Position numbers and translations under genes: made by a program
Notes under the pieces: model-generated
What the model was told of the DNA's origin: nothing
Database searches by the model: none
What the model saw: only the letters and a program-made list of their open reading frames with translations
In this document: positions 7,479 to 15,025 of the stretch, piece after piece
Position numbering within the stretch: position 1 is the stretch's first letter
Layout of the letters: every line of letters begins with the position of its first letter
NCBI RefSeq assembly: GCF_026157065.1
Contig: NZ_JANLGQ010000006.1
Span: 62,001-126,000 of the forward strand
DNA length: 64,000 nucleotides
Direction: 5' to 3'
From: Enterococcus sp. HY326
GTDB lineage: Bacteria > Bacillota > Bacilli > Lactobacillales > Enterococcaceae

Positions 7479-7488
7479 GTCTAAACTT

Positions 7489-7536
7489 TTGCCAAATATT
7501 TTCTTATTAGATATAATTTCCATATGGAAATTATAT
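7489..7536 (+). promoter_or_regulatory. marR-uvrA2 promoter with 26-bp palindromic operator
   Basis: TTGCCA (7489-7494) and TATAAT (7512-7517) are spaced by 17 bases. A perfect 26-bp palindrome covers 7511-7536, each half reading ATATAATTTCCAT inward. It overlaps the -10 box and the start of transcription, the expected place for repression by the MarR protein encoded just downstream. Confidence 0.8.
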
Positions 7537-7548
7537 GGAGGTGTACTT

Positions 7549-7980
7549 ATGAATGACTTATCATCTGCTTTAAAAAATTTGCAATGTGAATTAGTTGCAG
7601 AAAGAAATATCAGAAATCCTCAAAATATTACTTGGTTACAATACGATATTTTAAATGCTTTGAGTAATGGAAAAGAGGAACTTCCTTCTGAAATCAGTAT
7701 CTTACTGGGAATTAGCAGAGCAAAATTATCTAAGGCTTTAAAAGAGTTGAAGGCGATGCACTATGTGCAGCAAAAGCCAAGCGAAAAGGACGGCAGAGAA
7801 TTAGTGACCTTTCTTACTGAGGAAGGAAACCAATTACTTGTCGATATAGGTAAAGGACATTCACAGCTTGAACAAGTTGCTAATGTTGTCTTTGATGCAG
7901 AAGAAAAAGAAATATTTAAGCAGTTGGCGGAGAAATATCTTCAAGGGTTGAGATCAGAAAGGAAGCAGGAACATGACTAA
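7549..7980 (+). CDS. MarR-family transcriptional regulator
   Basis: A 143-residue winged-helix regulator. The helix-turn-helix spans about LPSEISILLGISRAKLSKALKEL and the wing contains KPSEKDGRELVTFLTEEG, the conserved DxR wing signature of MarR proteins. The start is ATG 7549 because GGAGGTG precedes it; a longer frame to TTG 7477 would read through its own promoter. The stop overlaps the start of the UvrA-like gene by eight bases, so the two are translationally coupled. It probably represses the operon by binding the 26-bp palindrome at 7511-7536 and is released by a toxic ligand. Confidence 0.85.
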   Translation: MNDLSSALKNLQCELVAERNIRNPQNITWLQYDILNALSNGKEELPSEISILLGISRAKLSKALKELKAMHYVQQKPSEKDGRELVTFLTEEGNQLLVDIGKGHSQLEQVANVVFDAEEKEIFKQLAEKYLQGLRSERKQEHD

Positions 7981-10225
7981 TTTCATTTCTATTTCAGGTG
8001 CTAGGAGTAATAATTTAAAAAATGTTTCTCTTAAGATTCCCAAATATAAAATAAACGTAGTTACTGGTATTTCAGGATCAGGTAAGTCTTCCTTAGTATT
8101 TGATACAATAGCTGCTGAATCTCAAAGATTATTAAATGAAACATACTCTAGCTATATTCAGCAGCTTCTACCCCATTTTCCGCAACCAATTGTTGATAGG
8201 ATAGATAACTTACCAGTCTCTATTGTTGTCAGTCAAAAAAAGATTGGCGGAAACTCACGCTCGACTGTGGGAACGATTACAGATATTTATGCTGGATTGA
8301 GATTACTTTTTTCAAGAATTGCTATACCATTTATTGGGTACTCCATGAACTATTCTTTTAATAATCTGCAAGGGATGTGTGAGGAATGCAAAGGATTGGG
8401 TGAAACAAAACATATTGATGTGAAAAAATTGATTAATGCTGATAAATCGTTGAATGAAGGAGCTATTAATTTTCCAACTTTTCAACCCGGCGGCTGGCGA
8501 TTGACTAGATATACTGAATCTGGAAATTTTGATAATAACAAAAAAATTAAAGATTATAGTGAAACAGAGTTAAATCTGCTTTTAAATGATTCTGGCAGCT
8601 CTCCCCTTAAGCCAACAGAAAAATGGCCTAAAACCGCAGGTTATATTGGAATTATTCCAAGAATCACTAAAAATTTTATTGAAAAGGATGCAAGTAAATA
8701 CGTTCAGCAATTAGATTATATACTTGAAGTCACTGAATGCTCCGAATGTCATGGTACCAGAGTAAACAAACGTGTTCGTTCTGCAAAAATCAACGGAAAA
8801 TCTATAGCAGATTGTGTTGAAATGACAATTCCTGAATTAATGGAATTTATTCAAGCAATTGATGCCCCAACTGCGAAGATAATTGTGACAGACTTACTAA
8901 AAAAATTAGACAGTTTAATAAATGTTGGACTGGGCTATTTATTTCTCAATCGTCCGACAAACACACTCTCTGGTGGAGAATCCCAGCGAATAAAGATGAC
9001 TAAGCATTTGAATAGTGCACTGACTGATGTGGTTTATATCTTTGATGAGCCAAGTATCGGTTTGCATCCAGAAGATATCCAAGGAATTGCCAAATTGATT
9101 CAAGGCTTAAAGAATAAAGGAAATACGGTTATTTTAGTCGATCATGATCCAGATATTATAAAAATTGCCGATCATGTTGTCGAAATTGGCGAAGGTGCCG
9201 GCAATAAAGGTGGGGAAATCACGTTTGAAGGGACTTACCCAGAGCTGTTAAAGTCGGCAACTCTCACTGGAAAAATGTTATCTGAAATTGTCAGCGTAAA
9301 TCTTTTGCGAAAACAATTTTCAACCTATTATTCTTTAGAAAATGTTAGCTTGCACAATGTTAAAAATGCCTCTGTTAAAATCCCTAAACATGCATTCACA
9401 GTTGTGACTGGCGTGGCAGGCTCTGGCAAAAGTACTTTAATTCGGTATCTTTTTAAGCAGAAGTATCCTGAGGCTAGTATTTTAGACCAAAGCCCAATCA
9501 GTGGTACGGTGCGCTCTAATGCTCTGACTTATCTAAATGTGTTTGACAAAGTCAGACAGATTTTTGCTGAACATTCTGGCAAAAGTATGTCGTTATTTAG
9601 CTACAATGGCCAAGGCGCTTGCCCTGTTTGTAAAGGAAAAGGTTTTTTGAAAATTGATTTAGCTTATATGGGAGACGTTCATCAAATTTGTGAAAAATGT
9701 CATGGAAAGAGATACAACGACGAGGCGCTTTCTGTAATGTGGCAAGGCTTAACTATTTACGACTTGCTTCAATTATCAGTAGCTGAAGCTAAAAATCTTT
9801 TTGTAGACTATTCTCTGCATGCTACCATGCAAGACCTTGTCAATGTTAGCCTCGGCTATATTAAATTAGGCCAGGCATTAGATACTTACTCCGGTGGTGA
9901 GCTTCAAAGATTGAAAATGGCCAAAATTATTCGCCATAGTACTTCTGATTTACTGATATTAGATGAGCCTTCCACCGGATTGCACGAAAGTGATATAAAC
10001 TATTTGGTTGCCTTATGTAACAAGCTTTTGGAAAGTGGAAAAACAGTTATTGTGATGGAGCATAATCTAAAAATTATCAGTAAAGCTCAATGGATTATTG
10101 ATATGGGCCTGGGTGGCGGCATCTCGGGAGGGAACGTACTGTTTGAGGGGTATCCCATTGATTTACTAAAAATAGATAACTCCTACACAGCAAAACACTT
10201 AAGAAGATATCTTGAAGGAAGCTAG
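7973..10225 (+). CDS. UvrA-like ABC ATPase (UvrA2/DrrC type)
   Basis: A 750-residue twin-ABC protein of the UvrA family but about 190 residues shorter than excision-repair UvrA (about 940). First ABC module: Walker A GISGSGKSS near 33, zinc-finger cysteines CEECKGLG near 137 and CSECHG near 255, signature TLSGGESQRIK near 332, Walker B FDEPSIGLHP near 356. Second: Walker A GVAGSGKST near 480, CPVCKGKG near 549 and CEKCHGKR near 573, YSGGELQRLK near 638, LDEPSTGLHE near 662. The size fits the short class without the UvrB-interaction domain, known from DrrC-type resistance to DNA-intercalating drugs. Being in a MarR-controlled operon supports an inducible role against DNA-binding compounds; that role is inferred. 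Confidence 0.85.
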   Translation: MTNFISISGARSNNLKNVSLKIPKYKINVVTGISGSGKSSLVFDTIAAESQRLLNETYSSYIQQLLPHFPQPIVDRIDNLPVSIVVSQKKIGGNSRSTVGTITDIYAGLRLLFSRIAIPFIGYSMNYSFNNLQGMCEECKGLGETKHIDVKKLINADKSLNEGAINFPTFQPGGWRLTRYTESGNFDNNKKIKDYSETELNLLLNDSGSSPLKPTEKWPKTAGYIGIIPRITKNFIEKDASKYVQQLDYILEVTECSECHGTRVNKRVRSAKINGKSIADCVEMTIPELMEFIQAIDAPTAKIIVTDLLKKLDSLINVGLGYLFLNRPTNTLSGGESQRIKMTKHLNSALTDVVYIFDEPSIGLHPEDIQGIAKLIQGLKNKGNTVILVDHDPDIIKIADHVVEIGEGAGNKGGEITFEGTYPELLKSATLTGKMLSEIVSVNLLRKQFSTYYSLENVSLHNVKNASVKIPKHAFTVVTGVAGSGKSTLIRYLFKQKYPEASILDQSPISGTVRSNALTYLNVFDKVRQIFAEHSGKSMSLFSYNGQGACPVCKGKGFLKIDLAYMGDVHQICEKCHGKRYNDEALSVMWQGLTIYDLLQLSVAEAKNLFVDYSLHATMQDLVNVSLGYIKLGQALDTYSGGELQRLKMAKIIRHSTSDLLILDEPSTGLHESDINYLVALCNKLLESGKTVIVMEHNLKIISKAQWIIDMGLGGGISGGNVLFEGYPIDLLKIDNSYTAKHLRRYLEGS

Positions 10226-10226
10226 C

Positions 10227-10253
10227 CCACTCGCGACGGATTTCATCTGCTCA
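10227..10253. repeat. Dispersed repeat B, copy 1
   Basis: CCACTCGCGACGGATTTCAT then CTGCTCA, immediately after the uvrA2 stop. It is followed by a diverged terminator-like stretch (GTCCACTAAGA, TCTTAATAG, Ts) that aligns with the one behind copy 3. Confidence 0.6.
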
Positions 10254-10342
10254 AAATATTATTGTCCACTAAGAAAAATCTTAATAGTTTTTTCTTGTCC
10301 GACAGTATCAAAAATGATTGTTTATAAGTCGAGTTTTTGAAG

Positions 10343-10373
10343 GTTCACATAAATCATTTTCTGCAAAGGAAAA
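10343..10373. repeat. Dispersed repeat C, copy 4
   Basis: TTTTTGAAGG upstream, then GTTCACATAAATCA and GCAAAGGAAAAA; closest to copy 1 at 6023. Confidence 0.5.
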
Positions 10374-10408
10374 AGCAGTCAATCTCTTATTACGAATGAC
10401 TGCTTTTT
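10371..10408. terminator. Bidirectional terminator between convergent genes
   Basis: AAAAGCAGTCA and TGACTGCTTTTT pair around a 15-base loop, between uvrA2 (+) and the GyrI-like gene (-). Confidence 0.75.
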
Positions 10409-10411
10409 AAA

Positions 10412-10903
10412 TCAATTTATCGGAATATAGATATCCGTGAAGCTCTTATCTTCAAAATTTTTAGGTGGCTCAGTCACATAGAGTTCAAAAGGAATTGCGT
10501 CTCTCGCTTGATTTCCATTTTTAAAAAGCCACTCTTGATACATGTATTGCCATGCGTCACCATATTCTTTAGCAGCTATTTCAAAATGGCCGACCATAAA
10601 TTTACCTGAGATACCTGATGTACTGATATTTCCGCTTTCTATTATTTCTAAATCATTAGGAACGGTCATAGCAATACTTGTCCTTAAATGTTTATCATCT
10701 GTAATAAATGGGTTGTCGTCATACATCGTCAAAACCTTAGTAATATCAGGGATAAGTAACTTATTGTCTTCTGCAAATTTGAATAATTCATTCGATAACT
10801 TTCGACTTTGTTTTCGAAATGCTGAGTAGCTTCCCTTGAATCGAATATAAATAATTTTTACGTCATTCAATTCTTCAACAGTCATATTTTGGGGTTCAAT
10901 CAT
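10412..10903 (-). CDS. GyrI-like (SbmC) small-molecule-binding protein
   Basis: A 163-residue protein of the GyrI-like/AraC effector-binding fold: MTVEELNDVKIIYIRFKGSY at the N terminus, a central NDLEIIESGNISTSGISGKFMVGHFEI strand and the C-terminal FELYVTEPP signature. In many Firmicute relatives this domain is fused behind an AraC helix-turn-helix. Here it has its own start (10903) and a strong GGAGGAG ribosome binding site, 49 bases after the stop of a separate AraC-type DNA-binding frame. It may act as a ligand-binding partner of that protein, or as a stand-alone binder of toxic small molecules. Confidence 0.8.
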   Translation of the reverse strand: MIEPQNMTVEELNDVKIIYIRFKGSYSAFRKQSRKLSNELFKFAEDNKLLIPDITKVLTMYDDNPFITDDKHLRTSIAMTVPNDLEIIESGNISTSGISGKFMVGHFEIAAKEYGDAWQYMYQEWLFKNGNQARDAIPFELYVTEPPKNFEDKSFTDIYIPIN

Positions 10904-10952
10904 TTTATTCTCCTCCTCAATCCTTTACATGCTTAAATTATGAAATAGTTTC

Positions 10953-11326
10953 TCAACGATTTCTTGTCAATTCTTGCTGTTTACGATAGTTGGAGGGACT
11001 AACTCCGAAAGGATGTTTGAATGTTTTAGAAAACGTGCTACTATCACAATAACCATAGTTCAAAGCTACCTCAGTCAAAGTAATAGAGCGATTCACAGAA
11101 ATAAAGATTGCTGCACGTTCTTGTTTAAATCTAGTTACAAATTGATTTACTGTTTCTGACGAATATTTTTTAAATATTTTGTGAAAGTGAAAGGTAGAAA
11201 AATGTGTATGATTTGCTAGATCAGCTAAACTGATTGGCTCACTAAGGTGCTGCTCAATATAGTCTTCAGATTTATTTATTAGTCTAGTATATATTTGTTC
11301 AAATGAATCTTTGTTTTTTCAGGCAT
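10953..11326 (-). pseudogene. AraC-type helix-turn-helix gene with early frameshift
   Basis: From ATG 11326 (AAGGAGA upstream) the frame reads MPEKTKIHLNKYILD and stops. Adding one A to the six-A run (11314-11319 on the plus strand as Ts) restores a frame MPEKNKDSFEQIYTRLI and on through two AraC helix-turn-helix motifs: ISLADLANHTHFSTFHFHKIF and ITLTEVALNYGYCDSSTFSKTF, ending FGVSPSNYRKQQ before a stop at 10953. The DNA-binding region is intact, so the damage is a single base near the start: a true mutation, a phase-variable A-run, ribosomal slippage or a sequencing error. It is followed by the GyrI-like gene on the same strand. Confidence 0.75.
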
Positions 11327-11410
11327 TAAAGCGTCTCCTTTAAACTAATTAATCACCCTTAAATTTTGTCAGGAAGGTTTAGTCAACATGAGCCACTAAA
11401 TGAAAAGTTA

Positions 11411-11540
11411 ATTAAGTAGCCCGCCAAACCAAAGTCTAACGGGCTTTGTAGACAAAAACTGTTAGTGGAACAAAGTCTAAATAAATTTTCGTAGTGTAAT
11501 CTAATTATCCTAAAGCTTCTAAAAACAGTCTACTGACAAC
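11411..11540. repeat. Dispersed repeat A, copy 3
   Basis: Starts AAGTAGCCCGCCAAACCAA as copy 2, then is internally shortened, keeps CTGTTAGTGGAA and the tail GTGTAATCTAATTATCC with CTAAAAACAGTCTA. Confidence 0.55.
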
Positions 11541-11569
11541 AGATCTCTCAGCTAGCTAAAAAAGTACGG

Positions 11570-11938
11570 TTAAAGACTATGATAATTCAAAGCCATATCA
11601 ATGCACATTTTTAATTCATTTTCAGGAAGAGGTGAGTTGATATCTAAAATAATCCCTCGATTACCAGAAAAAGTAAGCTTATTTGAAAATAGGCCCCGCC
11701 ACTTTTCTAGCAAATTAGTTTGGCAATGAACGAATAATGCAATCTCATTGTCAGAAAATTTGTCAATTCGAATTGGTGTACCATTTTTAGCAGCAATTGA
11801 AAGTTGCCCCCATTTAGGAAGTTCAGTAAGATTTATTTGTTGCTCAGTTGCTATAGACCAAATCAACTTTTGCAATTCACTAAGCTTGTCAACTATTGAT
11901 TCTGAATAGTTTGGGTAAAACTCCTGGACATCTAACAT
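11570..11938 (-). CDS. DUF1801-family protein
   Basis: A 122-residue soluble protein with the DUF1801 pattern: LTELPKWGQLSIAAKNGTPI with IRID, the FVHCQTNLLEKWR segment, the GNRGIILDINSPLPENEL segment and the final MCIDMALNYHSL. The biochemical role of the family is not established. ATG 11938 has AGGAGGA a few bases upstream. It is a single gene between repeat A copy 3 and repeat B copy 2. Confidence 0.8.
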   Translation of the reverse strand: MLDVQEFYPNYSESIVDKLSELQKLIWSIATEQQINLTELPKWGQLSIAAKNGTPIRIDKFSDNEIALFVHCQTNLLEKWRGLFSNKLTFSGNRGIILDINSPLPENELKMCIDMALNYHSL

Positions 11939-12259
11939 AAGGCTATCCTCCTCTTTTTTAAAACAAGGATAGTATGATTAAATCGCTTTTGTCAAATTAT
12001 TTTAAGGTTTAGTATTTTCCACTAACGACGGATTTCATCTACTCAAATATGCAAACAAATTTCGATCACTGCCAATTTGCTCAATCTGGTAGTGTTTTTT
12101 ATTATTGCGATTAGTTCGCAAAATTGGTAAATACTGCAATTTTACTTTAGCCGGATTGGTATACCGTTTTTTCTCGTTTCAACTTTAAAATTTTAAAAAA
12201 CTTGATTTATCTCATTAATTCAAAGTTTATTAATTCTTTATGGGAAAAAATGGATAAGT
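11939..12259. other. Non-coding gap with repeat B copy 2
   Basis: Holds repeat B copy 2 (12019-12045) and then a terminator-like hairpin CACTGCCA/TGGTAGTG with six Ts (12071-12106). No gene is seen. Confidence 0.45.
12019..12045. repeat. Dispersed repeat B, copy 2
   Basis: CCACTAACGACGGATTTCAT then CTACTCA, identical over all 27 bases to copy 3 at 14082-14108. Confidence 0.7.
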
Positions 12260-12265
12260 TATAAT
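12260..12265 (+). promoter_or_regulatory. -10 box of the coiled-coil gene
   Basis: A perfect TATAAT 30 bases before the start codon; the -35 region (TTTATG at 12237) is poor. Confidence 0.5.
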
Positions 12266-12295
12266 AAACTTAAAAGATTAAGGGAGGGATTAAAA

Positions 12296-13030
12296 ATGAT
12301 TGTCTTTTGGGGTGCAATTTTTCTGATTACCTTAGTATGTCTGGTAACATTTTCCGTAAGACCAAAACTTAGAAAAAAAAGCTTAATCATTATTTCCGCT
12401 ACAGGGATGATTGGTTCGGGTTTTTTTACTGGAGCCATTTGGATCAATCAAGTAATAGATCAAAGAATTACAGAAGCTGAAAAAAAAGCTAATGAAAAAG
12501 CGGAAGCCGAGCTTAAAGAAAGTTCTGAACAGGCAGCCAAAGAAGCAGGGGAAGCAGCGGAAAAAGCGGAAAAAGCAAAGGAAGAACAGGAAGCTAAAGA
12601 AGCAGAGGAAGCTGAAGAACAAGCAAGGGCAGAACAAGAAGCGAGAGAAGCAGAAGAAAGAGCCCGTGAAGAACAAGCAGCTAAATTAGAAGCTGCAGGT
12701 GCATACTTGATTGGGAAAAGCTATGTAATAAAACCCCTTCTTTACGATGGTGAGGACGCAGAACAAGCAATGATTGAATACCGTGCACCGCAGAGCTTGT
12801 TTCATGATGGCGTTCGGACTTTAATATTTCTAGATGAATCAACTGTAAGAATTGAGCTCGCTGGAACTTATCGACCTGATTACGATACTAGTTATACTTT
12901 ATCAGAGGACAGCTTACTAATTAATCAGGACACGATTCCCTATAGTTATGCTGACAATGTAATCACCTTTGGTACTTGGACTACTACAACAGAAGGACAT
13001 GTCACAACCTGGACTATGTTAGCCAATTAA
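12296..13030 (+). CDS. Membrane-anchored coiled-coil protein
   Basis: A 244-residue protein: two N-terminal membrane helices (about 3-20 and 29-50), then a long charged coiled coil rich in E, A and K (about 60-140), then a compact C-terminal domain of about 105 residues that looks all-beta (YLIGKSYVIKPLLYDGEDAE to the final TWTTTTEGHVTTWTMLAN). The C-terminal domain probably lies outside the cell, held off the membrane by the coiled coil; the orientation is inferred. I do not recognise the family. AGGGAGGGA precedes the ATG. It stands alone, with a TATAAT 30 bases upstream. Confidence 0.7.
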   Translation: MIVFWGAIFLITLVCLVTFSVRPKLRKKSLIIISATGMIGSGFFTGAIWINQVIDQRITEAEKKANEKAEAELKESSEQAAKEAGEAAEKAEKAKEEQEAKEAEEAEEQARAEQEAREAEERAREEQAAKLEAAGAYLIGKSYVIKPLLYDGEDAEQAMIEYRAPQSLFHDGVRTLIFLDESTVRIELAGTYRPDYDTSYTLSEDSLLINQDTIPYSYADNVITFGTWTTTTEGHVTTWTMLAN

Positions 13031-13042
13031 TTTTGTAAACTA

Positions 13043-13192
13043 TTGAAAATCAATTACCTAAAATTTCAAATAACGAATAAGCCACCAAACAATAGAAATT
13101 GGTTTAAAGATGACGATAGTCCTTATGCAGAGAATATTCGTAAGATTGCACTTGAATTAGAAGAATTACCACCACCAGAGGTAGCTGGCTGA
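13043..13192 (+). pseudogene. Short gene remnant
   Basis: A 49-codon frame from a TTG without ribosome binding site. The last 34 residues (NWFKDDDSPYAENIRKIALE, then a proline-rich end) look like the C-terminal tail of a real protein with its front deleted, but I cannot name it. It ends 27 bases before the next gene, with which its parent may have formed an operon. Confidence 0.35.
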
Positions 13193-13219
13193 ATTGTTTT
13201 AAATATTAGGAGGGATTTC

Positions 13220-13447
13220 GTGAGTATAGAGAAACTAGTTCAAGAAAATGCTTTTACTTATGACGTAAAAAAAGATGCTAAAGTATTTATTTATCATTAT
13301 GGAAAGCAAGTGATGATTCTTAAAGGAAAAAAATCTGCCCAATTATTGAAAAGATTAGACAAAGCAACAATTGAAGAAACTCAATTAATTTTGGCAAAAG
13401 TAACTGGAAACTTTAAAAGAGGAAATGAGAGAACTGTCAATAAATGA
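13220..13447 (+). CDS. Uncharacterised 75-residue protein
   Basis: A small basic protein, start GTG 13220 with AGGAGGGA upstream. The sequence KVFIYHYGKQVMILKGKKSAQLL and the end LILAKVTGNFKRGNER recall a family of small hypothetical proteins found in Firmicutes; no function is known to me. The strand-helix layout suggests a single small alpha-beta domain. It follows a truncated remnant, so its original partner may be lost. Confidence 0.65.
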   Translation: MSIEKLVQENAFTYDVKKDAKVFIYHYGKQVMILKGKKSAQLLKRLDKATIEETQLILAKVTGNFKRGNERTVNK

Positions 13448-13580
13448 CGGATTTAGTTGTCTAGCTTAATTTTACAATCGGCGAAATTAAAAATGTTTGT
13501 TCAGTAACAAAACTTTGAGCTTGCATGAAGGTAAAGTTAGTATAAATATAGCGTTGAAATTGATAGCAGGAGGATTATAT

Positions 13581-14024
13581 ATGAATCAACAACATCCTAA
13601 TAAAAAAATTATGAGAGATTTGATCAATCTACAACGAAAAAATAACTCAATTATGGCAGCGGTTATCAATAATAATTTTGAGATAGTTTCTTTAGGAAGA
13701 ACAACAGTAATTACTGATAATGACCCAACAGGTCATGCGGAGATTAATGCAATTAGGTCGGCATGTCAGATACTAAATACAGCAGTTCTTCCAAAAGGAT
13801 ATTGGCTGTATAGTACTTTCGAACCTTGCCCGCTCTGTAGTTCTGGAATTATATGGGCACATATTGATGGTGTTGTTTATGCAAATAATCCGCGTTATCG
13901 TGGAAAAGAAATGGATTGGTCATTTATTTCTTGTCATGAAATGTTGAAAAAAGGCAGCTATATTCATTCAGTTAAACTAATTGAAGATTTCTTAGTTGAT
14001 GAAATCAAAGATTATTTTTTATAA
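13581..14024 (+). CDS. Nucleoside/guanine deaminase (cytidine deaminase fold)
   Basis: A 147-residue zinc-dependent deaminase. The two metal-binding motifs are clear: HAE in TGHAEINAIRSA and PCxxC in FEPCPLCSSGIIWA, followed by HIDGVVYANN. Length and the pattern downstream fit the GuaD-like or tRNA-adenosine-deaminase-like group; the DWSFISCHEML segment is closer to guanine deaminases, so purine salvage is most likely. The start ATG 13581 follows AGGAGG; the frame is open to an upstream TTG at 13497 but without signals. Confidence 0.8.
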   Translation: MNQQHPNKKIMRDLINLQRKNNSIMAAVINNNFEIVSLGRTTVITDNDPTGHAEINAIRSACQILNTAVLPKGYWLYSTFEPCPLCSSGIIWAHIDGVVYANNPRYRGKEMDWSFISCHEMLKKGSYIHSVKLIEDFLVDEIKDYFL

Positions 14025-14081
14025 ACGAATTCATGTTTTTGCAAAAATACTTTTTACAAATTTAGTGCATGTTATCTTAGT

Positions 14082-14108
14082 CCACTAACGACGGATTTCA
14101 TCTACTCA
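14082..14108. repeat. Dispersed repeat B, copy 3
   Basis: Identical to copy 2 over 27 bases; lies 57 bases after the deaminase stop and just before a terminator. Confidence 0.7.
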
Positions 14109-14117
14109 TAAAAATTA

Positions 14118-14152
14118 CTATCCACCAAGACAATTCTTGGTGGATTATTTGT
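14118..14152 (+). terminator. Rho-independent terminator
   Basis: ATCCACCAAGA and TCTTGGTGGAT pair around a 4-base loop and are followed by TATTTGTTT. Nearly the same hairpin follows the type I toxin at 3827-3870. Confidence 0.7.
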
Positions 14153-14534
14153 TTATTCTTGTGTATCAAAAACGAATGTTTTTGGGAGAGAATAAAAAAC
14201 TCTAATTTTCGATAAAATTTCAAGCAAAACCTCTACCAAAACTTCTCTCATTAACTACGTGCCGCAAACTACCGATTATGAAACATAATTTGCGGGAAGA
14301 ATTCCCACAATTTTATTGGAAACCACCTTACCAATATCACACAATACCACATCTGAAATTATTAGGACTTATGTAGTGAATGAGCTTTTCTGCAGCTTTA
14401 ATCAGTAAAGTATTCCAATTCTGTCATGATATCATTAAAGTCGCTTTACAACCTGTGTCCAAAAATTTGAAAGTAGCTGTGGCTGCTAGATTTTTAAGAT
14501 ATACTAATCGTATTAAAAAAAGGAGATTATACAC

Positions 14535-14906
14535 ATGGAAAACTGTCCTTTCTGCCAACTTGCCCAAACTCTGATTCTATTTGAAAATAACTCAGCTCGG
14601 GCTTTTTTTGACAAAAATCCTGTTTCGCCAGGGCACATTTTAATCATCCCCAAAAAACATAAAGCAGACTATTTTGCTTTATCGGATTCTGAAAAGCTGG
14701 ATATTGACAGGTTGCTTGCAACCTGCAAGAGTTTTCTTGAGGAAACAGAAAATCCAGACGGATACAATATTGGCTTTAACTGTGGAGAAGTAGCGGGGCA
14801 ATCGATATTTCATTGCCACTGCCACCTCATTCCTCGGTATAAGGGCGACACACCTGAGCCAAAAGGCGGCATTCGAGGAGCGATTCCAGACAAAATGTTT
14901 TATTAG
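14535..14906 (+). CDS. HIT-family nucleotide hydrolase
   Basis: A 123-residue histidine-triad protein. It has the N-terminal CPFC pair, the substrate loop FFDKNPVSPGHILIIPKKH and the triad HCHCHLIPRY near residue 95. HIT proteins hydrolyse nucleoside phosphoramidates or related nucleotide bonds. AAAAAGGAG precedes ATG 14535. From here on the DNA looks like ordinary chromosome rather than the patchwork to the left. Confidence 0.9.
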   Translation: MENCPFCQLAQTLILFENNSARAFFDKNPVSPGHILIIPKKHKADYFALSDSEKLDIDRLLATCKSFLEETENPDGYNIGFNCGEVAGQSIFHCHCHLIPRYKGDTPEPKGGIRGAIPDKMFY

Positions 14907-15025
14907 TTATTTGTCCCAAAAAAAATTAGCTCGTCATTTTCTCAACAAAGGTAAAAAATTTTGAACTAGCATTAAAGGATCTGCGCTACTTCTTTCTCTC
15001 TCCAAAAATGGACTTTCTTCTTCCC

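Larger units (their letters stand above)
6892..7488. other. Non-coding gap with repeats and terminators
   Basis: Contains repeat C copy 3 (6918-6945), repeat A copy 2 (6939-7135), a small hairpin CACCAT/ATGGTG near 7186-7206 and a strong terminator at 7440-7478. A short frame at 7326-7382 (about 18 codons, MRRQKKLRVM start) has no ribosome binding site. I see no real gene. Confidence 0.5.
14025..14534. other. Non-coding gap, end of the accessory region
   Basis: Holds repeat B copy 3 (14082-14108) and a terminator (14118-14152). From 14200 to 14500 there is AT-rich DNA without a credible gene; a frame at 14380-14574 lacks a ribosome binding site and overlaps the HIT gene. A TATACT box lies near 14499-14505, just upstream of the HIT gene. 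Confidence 0.45.

Noticed and set aside
12383-12676. Minus-strand frame of 97 codons rich in F and C
   Set aside because: It is the antisense of the E/A/K coiled coil of the gene at 12296; biased composition explains the open frame.
14380-14574. 64-codon frame ahead of and overlapping the HIT gene
   Set aside because: No ribosome binding site, no motif, and it overlaps the well-supported HIT start.
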